Origin: Phenylobacterium sp. | Lineage (GTDB): Bacteria > Pseudomonadota > Alphaproteobacteria > Caulobacterales > Caulobacteraceae | Reading direction: 5' to 3' | Length of the DNA: 34,448 bases | NCBI RefSeq assembly: GCF_004799395.1 | Contig: NZ_SSMZ01000244.1 | Coordinates: 1-34,448 of the forward strand | Shown: piece by piece, positions 16,176-24,108 of the stretch | Position numbering within the stretch: position 1 is the first letter of the stretch | How the letters are laid out: each line of letters opens with the position of its first letter | Notes under the pieces: model-generated | Seen by the model: only the letters and a program-made list of their open reading frames with translations | The model's database searches: none | Told to the model about the DNA's origin: nothing | Made by a program: the position numbers and the translations under genes

Positions 16176-17782
16176 AGGACGGCCCTCTCTTGCGAGGCGA
16201 AGAGCGGCAGATGCGACGCCGGTCCGATCGGCGCGGGCTTGTGCGCCATCACCAGTATCAGGGCGATGGCGGTCAAGGCACCGACCGCCACGAAGCTGTC
16301 GATCACGCCCTGGGTGGCCGCGGCGCTGCGGACGATGCCGGCGAGCGCGGTCACGGCCTTGCCGGCGGCGGCCGTGGGATCACTGGTGCGCCGGAACACC
16401 GCCGCATAGGCGGCCAGCCGCTCCATCACCCGTCCGTCGCCGGCCTGGATGTGCTGGCCGATCAGGTTGGAGGCGGTCTGGGTGCGGACGCGAGTCAGGG
16501 TGACCACAAAGGCTTGGCCGAGCTGGCCGCCCATCAGCCGAGCGGTCTGGACAGCGCCGCCAAAGGTCAGAGCGTCCTCCGGCCGCAGGTGCAGCACTGC
16601 GAAGAACAGGATGCCGGACAGCGCGAAACTCTGGCCGATCGCCTGGAGGAGCTGGCTCGGCAGGAACTGTTCCGATCCCCAGAGCGGCGTCAGGTTGTGG
16701 GCCACCAAGAGGCAGGCGATGCTCACGAAGATGAAGCCGATCGAAGCCACCAGCCGCGGGTCGGTGCGTCTCAGGAAAAGCGCCGCCAGCGGGCAGAACA
16801 CCAGTTGCGGCGCGGCGATCCAGACCAGGGTCCCCCCCACCTCAAGCGCGCGATAGCCGCGCACCGCCTGCAGGTATTGTGGGATCAGATAAGCGGTGGA
16901 CAGGATCGTCAGCCTCAGGAATGCGATCAAGACCAACAGCCGCGGCAAGGGCGCGGCGAAGAGGACCTTCAGGTCGACCGCCGGATGACGCGCGCGGCTT
17001 TCGTGCAGCAGGAAGCCCGCCACCAGGACCCCACCGGCCGCCAGCAGGGCGACGACCTCGCCAGAATGCAGCCAGTCCAGACGGTTGCCCTGATCGAGAC
17101 CGGCGTAGATCAGCGCCAGGCCAATGCCGCCCGCCGCCAGGCCGTAGAGGTCGGCGCGCGGCGCATTCGGCAGGGGCGGCGTGCGCGCAATCCCGAAGTG
17201 CAGGCAGGCCGCCATGCCCAGCGCCAGCGGCACGTTCTGCCAGAAGATCCACCGCCAACTCATGTGGTCCACGTACCAGCCCTCCAGCGACGCGGAGATG
17301 TTGAGGGAGAGTTCCAGATTGAGCGCATAGATCGCCACGCCATAGGCCCAGTACTTCGGCGGCAGGGCGCGCAGGATGAAGCCGAGGGTGAGCGGCACGA
17401 AGAAGCCCGAGGCCAGCCCGCCCATGAACTGCAGCCCGAGGAACATCGGCAGGTTCGCCGAATAGGGAATGACCGCCGAGATCGCCGCGAACGCCAGGGC
17501 GGCCTCCAGCAGCGTGCGCCGGGGCCCGTAGACGCCGCCGATCCAGATCGCCACGGGGGCGATCAGCATCTGCGCCACGGTCTGGGCGGTGGTGATCCAG
17601 GCCCCGTCGTCAAAGCCGGCGTGAAGGGCTCCGCGGATGTCGGCCAGCCCGAACGTCGACAGCCGGCCGTTCAGGGTCGAGATGAAGGTGCCCAGCAGGA
17701 CGGCGATGAGCCCGAGCCAGGGGATCGGCGCATCCGGCGCGGCTGTCGGCGGCCCGGGAGCAAGGGGCGGTTCCTCGCTCAT
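16172..17782 (-). CDS. MFS drug/proton antiporter, DHA2 family (EmrB-like)
   Basis: 536 residues with about 14 hydrophobic spans, the DHA2 hallmark. Early features: PWLGLIAVLLGTFISTLNGR in span 1, FDDGAWITTAQTVAQMLIAP in span 2 and the loop GGVYGPRR; a conserved FFVPLTLGFILR lies in span 4. It would drive proton-coupled export of hydrophobic compounds across the inner membrane, working with the HlyD-type adaptor upstream and the outer membrane factor downstream. Overlaps of 4 bases on both sides show a tight operon. Substrate unknown. Confidence 0.93.
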   Translation of the reverse strand: MSEEPPLAPGPPTAAPDAPIPWLGLIAVLLGTFISTLNGRLSTFGLADIRGALHAGFDDGAWITTAQTVAQMLIAPVAIWIGGVYGPRRTLLEAALAFAAISAVIPYSANLPMFLGLQFMGGLASGFFVPLTLGFILRALPPKYWAYGVAIYALNLELSLNISASLEGWYVDHMSWRWIFWQNVPLALGMAACLHFGIARTPPLPNAPRADLYGLAAGGIGLALIYAGLDQGNRLDWLHSGEVVALLAAGGVLVAGFLLHESRARHPAVDLKVLFAAPLPRLLVLIAFLRLTILSTAYLIPQYLQAVRGYRALEVGGTLVWIAAPQLVFCPLAALFLRRTDPRLVASIGFIFVSIACLLVAHNLTPLWGSEQFLPSQLLQAIGQSFALSGILFFAVLHLRPEDALTFGGAVQTARLMGGQLGQAFVVTLTRVRTQTASNLIGQHIQAGDGRVMERLAAYAAVFRRTSDPTAAAGKAVTALAGIVRSAAATQGVIDSFVAVGALTAIALILVMAHKPAPIGPASHLPLFASQERAVL

Positions 17783-18849
17783 CGGATGCGATCCTCGGCG
17801 TCGATGCGGGCGACCACCGACAGGCCCGGCCGCAGCCGGTCGCCTAGACCTGCCGTGTCGTCGAGGGCGATCTTCACCGCGACGCGTTGCACGACCTTGG
17901 TGAAGTTGCCCGTGGCGTTGTCCGGCGGCAGGAGCGCGAACTGCGAGCCGGAGGCCGGAGCGAAGGCCTGCACGTGGCCGCGCAGGACGCGACCGGGGAA
18001 GGTGTCCACGCGGACCTCGGCCTTCTGGCCCACCGCCATGTGGGTGAGCTGGGTCTCGCGGTAGTTGGCGATCACCCAGACATGCGGCAGGGGCGTGAGG
18101 GTGTCGACCTGGCCGCCGACGCCTACGAACTGGCCGGGCCGCACCTGGCGCTGGCCGAGCACCCCGTCCACGGGGGCTGTGATGCGGGTGTAGCCGAGGT
18201 TGAGGCGGGCCTGCTGCAGGTTCGCCGTCTGGGCCGCGACGGCGGCCTCGGCCTGCGCGCGCTGGGCGGCGAGCACGTCGCGCTGCTTGCGCGCCGCGTC
18301 GGCCTGAGCGCGGGTCTGGGCGAGCTGGGCGGCGAGCTGCTGGCCGGCGGTGTCCAGCCGCTCGCCGGCCTCCGCCGAGGACGAACCGCCCGCCACCAGC
18401 CGGCGCTGGCGGGCCACGTCGCGGCCGTTCTGGGTCAGGTTCGCCGCAACGCTGGCCACCTGGGCCGCGGCCGCCGCGACGTTGGCCCCTTGCAGGGTCT
18501 CCTGTGCGTGCAGCGCCGCGACCTGGGCCTTGGCCGAGGCCACCCCCGCTTCTGCCTGGGCGAGCGCGGTGCGGTAGTCGTCATCGGTGATTTCGGCGAG
18601 CAGCTGCCCCGCCCGCACCCGCTCGAAGTCGGAGACCGGTACGGCGTGCACATAGCCGGCCACCCTGGCGGCGATCGGCGTGATATCAGCCTGCAGGTAG
18701 GCGTCGTCGGTGTTCTGCCAGCCGGCTCGGCCCTGCCAGCCGTTCCATCGGGTGGTGACGATGATCAGTATGAGCAGGGCCACGATGAAGACGAGGGCGC
18801 GCCACGCGGCCTCCAGCAGGAAGCTCCGGTCGATCTTGAGCCGCTTCAT
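17779..18849 (-). CDS. HlyD-family membrane fusion protein (EmrA-like)
   Basis: 356 residues from ATG 18849, preceded by GGAGGG at 5 bases; the frame extends 26 codons further but that part lacks the family pattern. A single membrane span is at about 17-33, then the biotinyl-lipoyl half motif (NTDDAYLQADITPIAARVAG), a long coiled coil rich in Ala/Gln (residues ~95-205) and the second lipoyl half (LGYTRITAPVDGVLGQRQVR). It is the periplasmic adaptor linking the EmrB-like pump and the outer membrane factor. First gene of the efflux operon; no local regulator gene is visible on either side. Confidence 0.93.
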   Translation of the reverse strand: MKRLKIDRSFLLEAAWRALVFIVALLILIIVTTRWNGWQGRAGWQNTDDAYLQADITPIAARVAGYVHAVPVSDFERVRAGQLLAEITDDDYRTALAQAEAGVASAKAQVAALHAQETLQGANVAAAAAQVASVAANLTQNGRDVARQRRLVAGGSSSAEAGERLDTAGQQLAAQLAQTRAQADAARKQRDVLAAQRAQAEAAVAAQTANLQQARLNLGYTRITAPVDGVLGQRQVRPGQFVGVGGQVDTLTPLPHVWVIANYRETQLTHMAVGQKAEVRVDTFPGRVLRGHVQAFAPASGSQFALLPPDNATGNFTKVVQRVAVKIALDDTAGLGDRLRPGLSVVARIDAEDRIR

Positions 18850-19428
18850 GGAGACCCTCCAATCCCGCTCGCCATAGGCTTCCAGGATGACGTATTCCCG
18901 GCCATCCGGCATGAAATGGATAGACACCCGCTTTACGCCACAAGCGGGCGCTGGATTATGGGCCTGAAGCGGATGGTCGGGTTGTTTTGCACCAAGCTAC
19001 CGGTCCGACAGGCCATCAACGAGCGCATCTTGCACACGGTCTCGCTTCCTCTTCGGGTTCCAGCCGACCAGGGGCCTTGAGGAATCCGTAGCAGCCGCGT
19101 CCGATCATCCCACAAGGCTTTCGTTGCGCCCAATTGGATCGGCTCACCAGCGATCACTTCGAGCCGGTCCTGGAACACGACGCCTGGCGGTTCAGCTCCG
19201 CCGTCGGCCGCTTCCACCAAAGGTTTCGTGGTCGTCATGGGGCAAAGGTTCAAGCACCCGGTAACCCCTCGTCTGAGCTAGCCAGGGCCTTGATTTGATC
19301 CGTCCATTCATGGGCTGATCGCCGCCAAAGCTGAATACTGGGGGCTAGACGCCCCACCAGAGAGGCTTCCATGGGCGTCCATCAGCCCAGGTCCAGTTTC
19401 CCTTCGCGGACACTGTGCTGGCCCCGCT
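18850..19428. other. Long intergenic region upstream of the efflux operon
   Basis: 579 bases that must contain the efflux-operon promoter. A 106-codon open frame on the minus strand (19253-18933) has no good ribosome-binding site or recognisable similarity, and I do not call it a gene. The right half carries a strong hairpin and a wider inverted repeat downstream of the PQQ dehydrogenase gene, listed separately. No TGATCC-type or other clear promoter was found in front of the efflux operon. Confidence 0.5.
19311..19389. repeat. Nested inverted repeats downstream of the PQQ dehydrogenase gene
   Basis: An outer perfect 9-bp pair, TGGGCTGAT (19311-19319) and ATCAGCCCA (19381-19389), encloses an inner hairpin GGGGC-TAGAC-GCCCC (19341-19355). 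It starts 40 bases after the stop of the leftward PQQ dehydrogenase gene. No T-tract follows the stem on either strand, so an intrinsic terminator is possible but not shown; a folded mRNA 3' end or an insertion-sequence remnant are alternatives. Confidence 0.4.
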
Positions 19429-21099
19429 TCATCGCGGGAGGCGCGAGACGTACTTGGGAATGGCGCTGATCTCGGCGTCGGACAGCGCGCTGGCAAAGGA
19501 CGGCATGGCGCCCTCGCCGGTGCGGATGATGTCGGCAACGAACGCCGTGTCCGTGCGGGCCGCTATGCCTGGGCCGATGGCGCCGGCGCCCTGGGCTCCG
19601 TGACAGGCGGCGCAGACACGGCCAAAGGCGGCGCCGCCGAGCGCAAGCTCTTCGGGCGTCGCGGCGGGCAAGGCGCCTGGCGCCGGCGTCGCGGGCGTGG
19701 CCGGGTCTTGGCCGGGACCTGTCGGTGTCGCTGAAGCGACAGGGACGGCGAGAGGAACGCGGGGCGTTGGAATGGTCCGGGCAGGGACCAACCGCAGGAT
19801 CTCGTTCTGGTCCGGCGGCATCTGGTCGGTCAGGATGTAGATGTCGCCGTCGGGGCCCTGATTGATGACCTTGATCCGCTGGCAGCGGTCCATCAGCAGC
19901 TTTTCCTCCGACACCACCTTCTCGCCCTGCATGACGAGGCGCGTCACCTGCATGCCCGACAGGCCGCCGATGAAGAGGTTGTTCTTCCAGCCCGGGAAGG
20001 CGGCGGCGGTGTAGACCATCAGGCCAGAGGGGGCGATCGACGGGTTCCAGTAGTAGAGCGGCTGCTCGATGCCTTCCTGAGCCGTCTTGCCGCCGTTGAT
20101 CATGGCGCCCGAGTTCTGGCGGCCATAGGACACTTGCGCAAAACCATAGTTCTTGCCCTTGCGCATGACGTTGATCTCGTCCCCGCCCTTGGGCTCGTTC
20201 TCGGCGACCCACAGCTCACCCGTCTGGGGGTGGATCACCGCCGAGTGGACGTCGCGGAAGCCCAGCGCCCAGATTGCGGGATTGGCCCCTGGCCTGGACA
20301 GGAAGGGGTTGTCCTTCGGGATCGTGCCGTCGGTGTTGATACGCAGCACCTTGCCGAACTGGCTCTTCATATCCTGCGGCTCGGGGCCCGCGTCCGACAG
20401 GCCGGCCGACAGAACAAGAAGGGTCCCATCGCGGCCCTGGACCATGGCGCGGGGCTGGATGTCCGCGCCCTCACGCAGGGTCTTGAGGTCTTCCAGGCTC
20501 TTCTCGTCGACGGAGAGCTTCGCGCTGACGATCCGGCCCATTGCGACCGCGTCCCCCGGCAAGCGTGTGTGATAGCCGAAGTATATCGTTCGGTTGCGGA
20601 CGAAGTTCTTGTCGAGGATGACGCCGTACATGCCCGAACCGAGCCGCGGCTGGACCATCTGCGGCACATTGGCCAAGGGGTCGGAGACCGCGCCGTTCCT
20701 GTCGACGACGCGCATGCCGCCATTGCGGAAGCTGACCAGCATCTTGCCGTCCGGCAGGAAGGTCATGCCCCAGGGGCGGTCGATCTTGGCGACGGTCTCG
20801 ACGGCGTAGCCCTGCGTGCCGCGCACGATCGGCGCCTTGGTCTGGCCCGGGAAAGCCGGCGCCGGGGCATAACCGTCGTCGGCGTTGCGGTTGGGGCCGC
20901 AGAGGGCGGCGATCCGCACGCGCTCGGCGGCGCTGCCGGCGACACCGGCAAAGTCCGGGCCCGGCGGAAACCGCGGGATCGCCGCCCTGGGCTGCGCCGG
21001 CGGCTGCTGCGACCAACCACTGGTCGACGCCGTCAGGACCAGGACGATAGACAGCGCCACGGTCGATATCGAAGCGCTGAGTTTTCCCGACTTGACCAC
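19429..21099 (-). CDS. PQQ-dependent aldose/sorbosone dehydrogenase-like protein fused to cytochrome c
   Basis: 556 residues. A signal peptide (STVALSIVLVLTASTSGWSQ) sends it to the periplasm. The main part is a GSDH-type beta-propeller (KIDRPWGMTFLPDGKMLVSF, then LGSGMYGVILDKNF, GFRDVHSAVIHPQTGELWVA, NEPKGGDEINVMRKGKNYGF), as in PQQ-dependent sugar dehydrogenases that oxidise aldoses to lactones. After a Pro/Ala/Thr-rich linker (~445-480) comes a class I cytochrome c with CAACH (496-500) and axial Met532 in AMPSF, giving a built-in electron exit. GTG 21099 is preceded by GAGGGGG. The gene has a TGATCC-N16-CGTA promoter like that of the neighbouring sigma factor. Substrate is inferred only from the family. 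Confidence 0.87.
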   Translation of the reverse strand: MVKSGKLSASISTVALSIVLVLTASTSGWSQQPPAQPRAAIPRFPPGPDFAGVAGSAAERVRIAALCGPNRNADDGYAPAPAFPGQTKAPIVRGTQGYAVETVAKIDRPWGMTFLPDGKMLVSFRNGGMRVVDRNGAVSDPLANVPQMVQPRLGSGMYGVILDKNFVRNRTIYFGYHTRLPGDAVAMGRIVSAKLSVDEKSLEDLKTLREGADIQPRAMVQGRDGTLLVLSAGLSDAGPEPQDMKSQFGKVLRINTDGTIPKDNPFLSRPGANPAIWALGFRDVHSAVIHPQTGELWVAENEPKGGDEINVMRKGKNYGFAQVSYGRQNSGAMINGGKTAQEGIEQPLYYWNPSIAPSGLMVYTAAAFPGWKNNLFIGGLSGMQVTRLVMQGEKVVSEEKLLMDRCQRIKVINQGPDGDIYILTDQMPPDQNEILRLVPARTIPTPRVPLAVPVASATPTGPGQDPATPATPAPGALPAATPEELALGGAAFGRVCAACHGAQGAGAIGPGIAARTDTAFVADIIRTGEGAMPSFASALSDAEISAIPKYVSRLPR

Positions 21100-21134
21100 G
21101 ATGTTCCCCCTCGGAATTCAGACCGGTTCCCACT

Positions 21135-21149
21135 CGTGACCAGGTCACG
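21135..21149. promoter_or_regulatory. 15-bp perfect inverted repeat in the dehydrogenase leader
   Basis: CGTGACC-A-GGTCACG lies between the sigma-type -10 (21167-21170) and the GTG start at 21099, at about +10 to +25. Perfect symmetry with 7-bp arms makes an operator for a dimeric repressor, or a leader hairpin, plausible. Confidence 0.4.
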
Positions 21150-21166
21150 GTTCCAGATCGCCCTAC

Positions 21167-21192
21167 TACGTTTGAGGGCGCCGCCAGGATCA
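21167..21192 (-). promoter_or_regulatory. ECF sigma-type promoter of the PQQ dehydrogenase gene
   Basis: On the minus strand: TGATCC (21192-21187), 16 bases, CGTA (21170-21167). The spacer ends CCCTCAAA, one base different from the sigma-gene promoter (CCCTGAAA). Transcription would begin near 21160, giving a leader of about 60 bases. TGATCC is the -35 described for the ChrR-partner sigma of Rhodobacter sphaeroides. Confidence 0.7.
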
Positions 21193-21277
21193 CTCGGCAG
21201 GCTCGCCAGGGATGAGAATCTGCGCCGTCGGATCGGTCGAGGTCATGCGGCATCGAGGCCAACGGCGCGCGCGCGGG

Positions 21278-21883
21278 CTAGATTCCGGTCAAGTCCTGGA
21301 TGCTCCTGCCCAGGGGCGTGTCCATGCGCATCGGCTTCTCGCTGGCGATCACGCAGATGCAATCACGGCCGGAGACCACCTGTGGCTGGTGATCGACCGA
21401 GGAATCCAATTCACAGAAGTCTCCCGCGGCGTAGACCTCATCGCCGTCGCGGTAGGCGCCGGCCAGCACAGTGGTGAATTCCACGCCCTGATGCCCGTGC
21501 AGCAGGAGCTGGCGCCCTGCCGGCAATCTCAAGAGATAAAGCAGCTCGCCGTTGTCTCCGTCCGGCGCGCGCCTGACGCCCATGCCGGGTGCGACCTGTT
21601 CGGGCCCGAACTCGACCCGTTCAGCTGTTGGCGCCTGCGCCTGGGAGGGTGGCGAGGGACCGTCCAACGCCGCCATGGCCTGGGCCAGCCGGCCTACAGC
21701 CATCGCGGTCGGCGGCAGCTCTCCGAGCAGGGTGAAGCCAACAGCCTCCAGCCGCGCCACATCGCCGCGACAGCCGGGGCAATATTCCAGGTGAGCCGCG
21801 ACGACGGTCGCGAACGGCGAACGCAAGGCGCCCGACGCATATTCGGCGAGGACGGCCTGCGAGGGGTGGCGGCTGGGGGTCAT
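21278..21883 (-). CDS. chrR: ChrR-type anti-sigma factor (zinc-binding, cupin)
   Basis: 201 residues from ATG 21883, which overlaps the sigma gene's stop by 4 bases. The zinc anti-sigma domain is at residues 1-75, with His6, His31, Cys35 and Cys38; a cupin-like domain follows, with His129, His131, Glu135 and His165. These are the same residue numbers (first four) and the same spacing (+2, +6, +36 for the cupin set) as the two zinc sites I recall for Rhodobacter sphaeroides ChrR. In that system ChrR holds the sigma factor inactive in the cytoplasm until singlet oxygen or related oxidants release it. The longer frame upstream is the sigma gene read in another frame. Cys175 and Cys177 near the end (DCICV) could add redox sensitivity. 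Confidence 0.9.
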   Translation of the reverse strand: MTPSRHPSQAVLAEYASGALRSPFATVVAAHLEYCPGCRGDVARLEAVGFTLLGELPPTAMAVGRLAQAMAALDGPSPPSQAQAPTAERVEFGPEQVAPGMGVRRAPDGDNGELLYLLRLPAGRQLLLHGHQGVEFTTVLAGAYRDGDEVYAAGDFCELDSSVDHQPQVVSGRDCICVIASEKPMRMDTPLGRSIQDLTGI

Positions 21884-22452
21884 GAGAGGGCTCCAACCCG
21901 GCCGCGCAATTTGGCGACGGCGAGGCGCAGCCGCGACTTGACCGTGCCGAGCGGCAGGCCCAGCTGGGCGGCGATCTCGGCCTGGGGCTTGTCTTCGTAG
22001 AACGACAGCTGGACGATTTCCATCTGCTCCGGTGGAAGCTCCGCCATGGCCTCGCGCAGGCGAGCCTGCGTCTGCGCCGCCTCGCTCGCTGTGTGGGGCG
22101 TCGTCTCCTCGACCCCCGGCTCGTGCACGCTCAAGGCATAGTTGCGGGCAGACTTTTCCCGGCGCAGGGCGTCGATCCTCATGTTGCGCGCGATGGCGAA
22201 CATCCATGCGCCAAGGCTGGCCCGTTCAGGGTCAAAACTGGCGGCCTTGCGCCAGACCAACAGCAAGGTCTCCTGGGCCAGTTCTTCGGACCGGTCGGGA
22301 GAGGCGCCGCGCAGCATGAGATAGGTCTTTATGCGCGGGGCGAAAGCGATGAAGAGCGCCTCGAACGCCGACCGGTCCTGCGACTGCACGATGCGGGCGA
22401 TGAGGGCTTCGGGGTCTATCTCCGCGGCCTCTGGCGAATGCCCACTCGACAT
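21880..22452 (-). CDS. rpoE: ECF RNA polymerase sigma factor, ChrR-associated (RpoE/ECF11 type)
   Basis: 190 residues. Sigma region 2 spans about 25-100 (LAQETLLLVWRKAASFDPER, GAWMFAIARNMRIDALRREK) and region 4 about 130-185 (LPPEQMEIVQLSFYEDKPQ, LGLPLGTVKSRLRLAVAKLR). It directs RNA polymerase to TGATCC-type promoters, two of which are visible here. ATG 22452 was chosen because GGGG lies just upstream and the N-terminus then has family length; the longer frame lacks similarity. The gene is followed by its anti-sigma gene with a 4-base overlap, and is preceded by an autoregulatory-looking promoter about 100 bases upstream. Role in singlet-oxygen or other photo-oxidative stress is inferred from the anti-sigma type. 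Confidence 0.92.
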   Translation of the reverse strand: MSSGHSPEAAEIDPEALIARIVQSQDRSAFEALFIAFAPRIKTYLMLRGASPDRSEELAQETLLLVWRKAASFDPERASLGAWMFAIARNMRIDALRREKSARNYALSVHEPGVEETTPHTASEAAQTQARLREAMAELPPEQMEIVQLSFYEDKPQAEIAAQLGLPLGTVKSRLRLAVAKLRGRVGALS

Positions 22453-22543
22453 GGAAACCCCGCTGGTCCAGGCCCGACACGCCTCGCGGCGACGATCCCA
22501 AGGCTTCAGGGCAGAACCATTTTCGCAGTTTAGAGCCATGCGG

Positions 22544-22555
22544 GTCATGCATGAC
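22544..22555. promoter_or_regulatory. 12-bp palindrome at the sigma-factor transcription start
   Basis: GTCATGCATGAC is perfectly symmetrical and lies 2 bases downstream of the -10 (22558-22561), so it would cover the start site at about 22551. A repressor bound here would block initiation. Confidence 0.45.
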
Positions 22556-22557
22556 AA

Positions 22558-22583
22558 TACGTTTCAGGGACGTCGCGGGATCA
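22558..22583 (-). promoter_or_regulatory. ECF sigma-type promoter of the rpoE-chrR operon
   Basis: On the minus strand: TGATCC (22583-22578), 16 bases, CGTA (22561-22558). The spacer ends CCCTGAAA. The predicted leader is about 100 bases. Sigma factors of this group usually activate their own operon from such a site. Confidence 0.75.
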
Positions 22584-22632
22584 CATGGAGCGCGGATCGA
22601 GCGCCGAACCCTCGGTCGCGGTGAGATCGCGG

Positions 22633-22650
22633 GCCTTGGGACCACAAGGC
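22633..22650. terminator. Hairpin after the amidohydrolase gene
   Basis: GCCTTG and CAAGGC form a perfect 6-bp stem with a 6-base loop, 15 bases past the amidohydrolase stop. There is no T-tract, so termination is uncertain. Confidence 0.3.
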
Positions 22651-22665
22651 TCCCTTGCGGGCATT

Positions 22666-24108
22666 CTAGTCGAGGCCGACCTTGCCGGCATAGGCGGCTG
22701 CGATCGCTCGCGAATTATAGCCGACCCCGGACTTGAAGACCGTGCTGACATGGTCGATGGCGTCGTTCGTCTTCGCCAGATCGCCGTCGAGCAGCACGAG
22801 ATCTGCGCGCTTTCCTGCGGCGACCGTGCCGATCTCCTTGTCTCGATGGAGGAAGACAGCGCCGTTTCGGCTCATGACCCGGATCGCTTCGGGCGCCGAG
22901 AAGCCCTCCTCGATCATCATGTGGAACTGATGCTGGGCCGAGGTCCCGGGGACGACGCCGCCGAAGCCTGTCGGATCGGAGCCGGCCATGAGCAGCCCTC
23001 CGGCCGCAACGAATCGGTGTTCCATCCGCGCCATCTTCGGCATGAAGGCGGCGACCAGCTTGCCCAGGCCGCCCTTCTGGTTCTGCGCCCAGGCCGCCGA
23101 ATAGGCCGCGCGCAGGGCGGGCGACAGCGGCGCGAGCGTCTCCGCGGAGACGGGCGGTTTCCCGGCCATCAAGGTCTCGTCGATGGCGTAGGTCGAGGTC
23201 AGCGCGACCTTGTGATCGACCAGGCTCTTGATGAGCTTGCTCGCCTCAGGACCGTCCGGGTCGAGCGCGATCAGGCTCTGCAGACGAACCGGCCAGGGCG
23301 GACAGGCGTCGGGCTTCTTGCCGGCGACAAAATCACTGGCCTCCTGGAAGCTATGCTCGAGGTTGTCGATGCCCGCGTCGATGGCCTCCTGATATGTGAC
23401 CGAACAGATGTGGCCAGTGACCTTCAGACCGTGGGCGTGGGCTGCGGCGACGGTCGCGCGCAGGTCCGCTCGACTGATGTGTTCGTAAACCTTCCAAGAG
23501 GTCGCCCCTTCGCCGGTCCAGTAGTCGACGAGTTTGGCGACGCTCGCGGGGCCAGTCACGGCAGGCATCCGCGCAACCGACTTGGGCTCGCCCTCGATAT
23601 AGGGACCGCTCACGTCCATGTCCGGTCCCACCTGGCGTCCGGCGCGGATGGCCCGCGCCACGGCCAGGTCCGCGTAGGGGTTGAGCGAGCCGGCGGTGCG
23701 GATGGTGGTCTCCCCGGCCGCCAGATAGAGACGGGTGAACGCCTCTGGATAGTCGCCGTAGCCGCCCTTGCTGTTGGGGTAGAACAGATGCTCGTGCATC
23801 AGCACAAAGCCCGGCAGGACCGTCTTGCCCTCGCCGTCGACGACCGTGGCTCCCGAAGGCGGCGCGGTGGTCGCCGCCGGACCGACGGCCGCGATTCGCC
23901 CGCCCGACACCACGATCGTCATGTCCCGCTGGGCCGGCGCGCCGGTTCCGTCGAAGAGGACGACGTGTGTCAGCGCCAGCACGGGCTGCTCAAATGCGAC
24001 GAACGACGCATCCGACGCCGCCAGCTTGGGCGCCGGCTGGGCCGCCACGAAGCCGCCAGCCGCCAGAGCCGCCGTCACGCCGGCCGTCACGGCCGCGAAG
24101 TTTCGCAT
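22666..24108 (-). CDS. Exported metal-dependent amidohydrolase (imidazolonepropionase-like)
   Basis: 480 residues with a signal peptide (VTAGVTAALAAGGFVAAQPA). The urease/amidohydrolase superfamily fold is shown by the beta-sandwich opening (VVLFDGTGAPAQRD, GGRIAAVGPAA, VLPGFVLMHEHL) and metal ligands His105 and His107 (HEH), Lys206 in SWKVYEH (possible carboxylated bridging lysine), His233 (VTGHIC), His252 (LEHSF) and Asp378 (AGSDPTGFG). Members cleave peptides, lactams or other amides in the periplasm. GGAGG lies 5 bases ahead of ATG 24108. It ends 82 bases before the sigma-gene promoter and is read in the same direction, but no TGATCC promoter was seen in front of it. Substrate unknown. 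Confidence 0.87.
   Translation of the reverse strand: MRNFAAVTAGVTAALAAGGFVAAQPAPKLAASDASFVAFEQPVLALTHVVLFDGTGAPAQRDMTIVVSGGRIAAVGPAATTAPPSGATVVDGEGKTVLPGFVLMHEHLFYPNSKGGYGDYPEAFTRLYLAAGETTIRTAGSLNPYADLAVARAIRAGRQVGPDMDVSGPYIEGEPKSVARMPAVTGPASVAKLVDYWTGEGATSWKVYEHISRADLRATVAAAHAHGLKVTGHICSVTYQEAIDAGIDNLEHSFQEASDFVAGKKPDACPPWPVRLQSLIALDPDGPEASKLIKSLVDHKVALTSTYAIDETLMAGKPPVSAETLAPLSPALRAAYSAAWAQNQKGGLGKLVAAFMPKMARMEHRFVAAGGLLMAGSDPTGFGGVVPGTSAQHQFHMMIEEGFSAPEAIRVMSRNGAVFLHRDKEIGTVAAGKRADLVLLDGDLAKTNDAIDHVSTVFKSGVGYNSRAIAAAYAGKVGLD

Noticed and set aside
16190-18064. 624-codon open frame antisense to the efflux genes
   Set aside because: Glutamine/arginine-rich mirror of two clear transporter genes; no domain and no ribosome-binding site.
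18933-19253. 106-codon minus-strand open frame upstream of the efflux operon
   Set aside because: No ribosome-binding site, no recognisable sequence and no regulator-like helix-turn-helix.
19294-19320. TGATCC at 19295 on the plus strand as a third ECF promoter
   Set aside because: Sixteen bases later the sequence is ATCG rather than CGTA, and no rightward gene follows.
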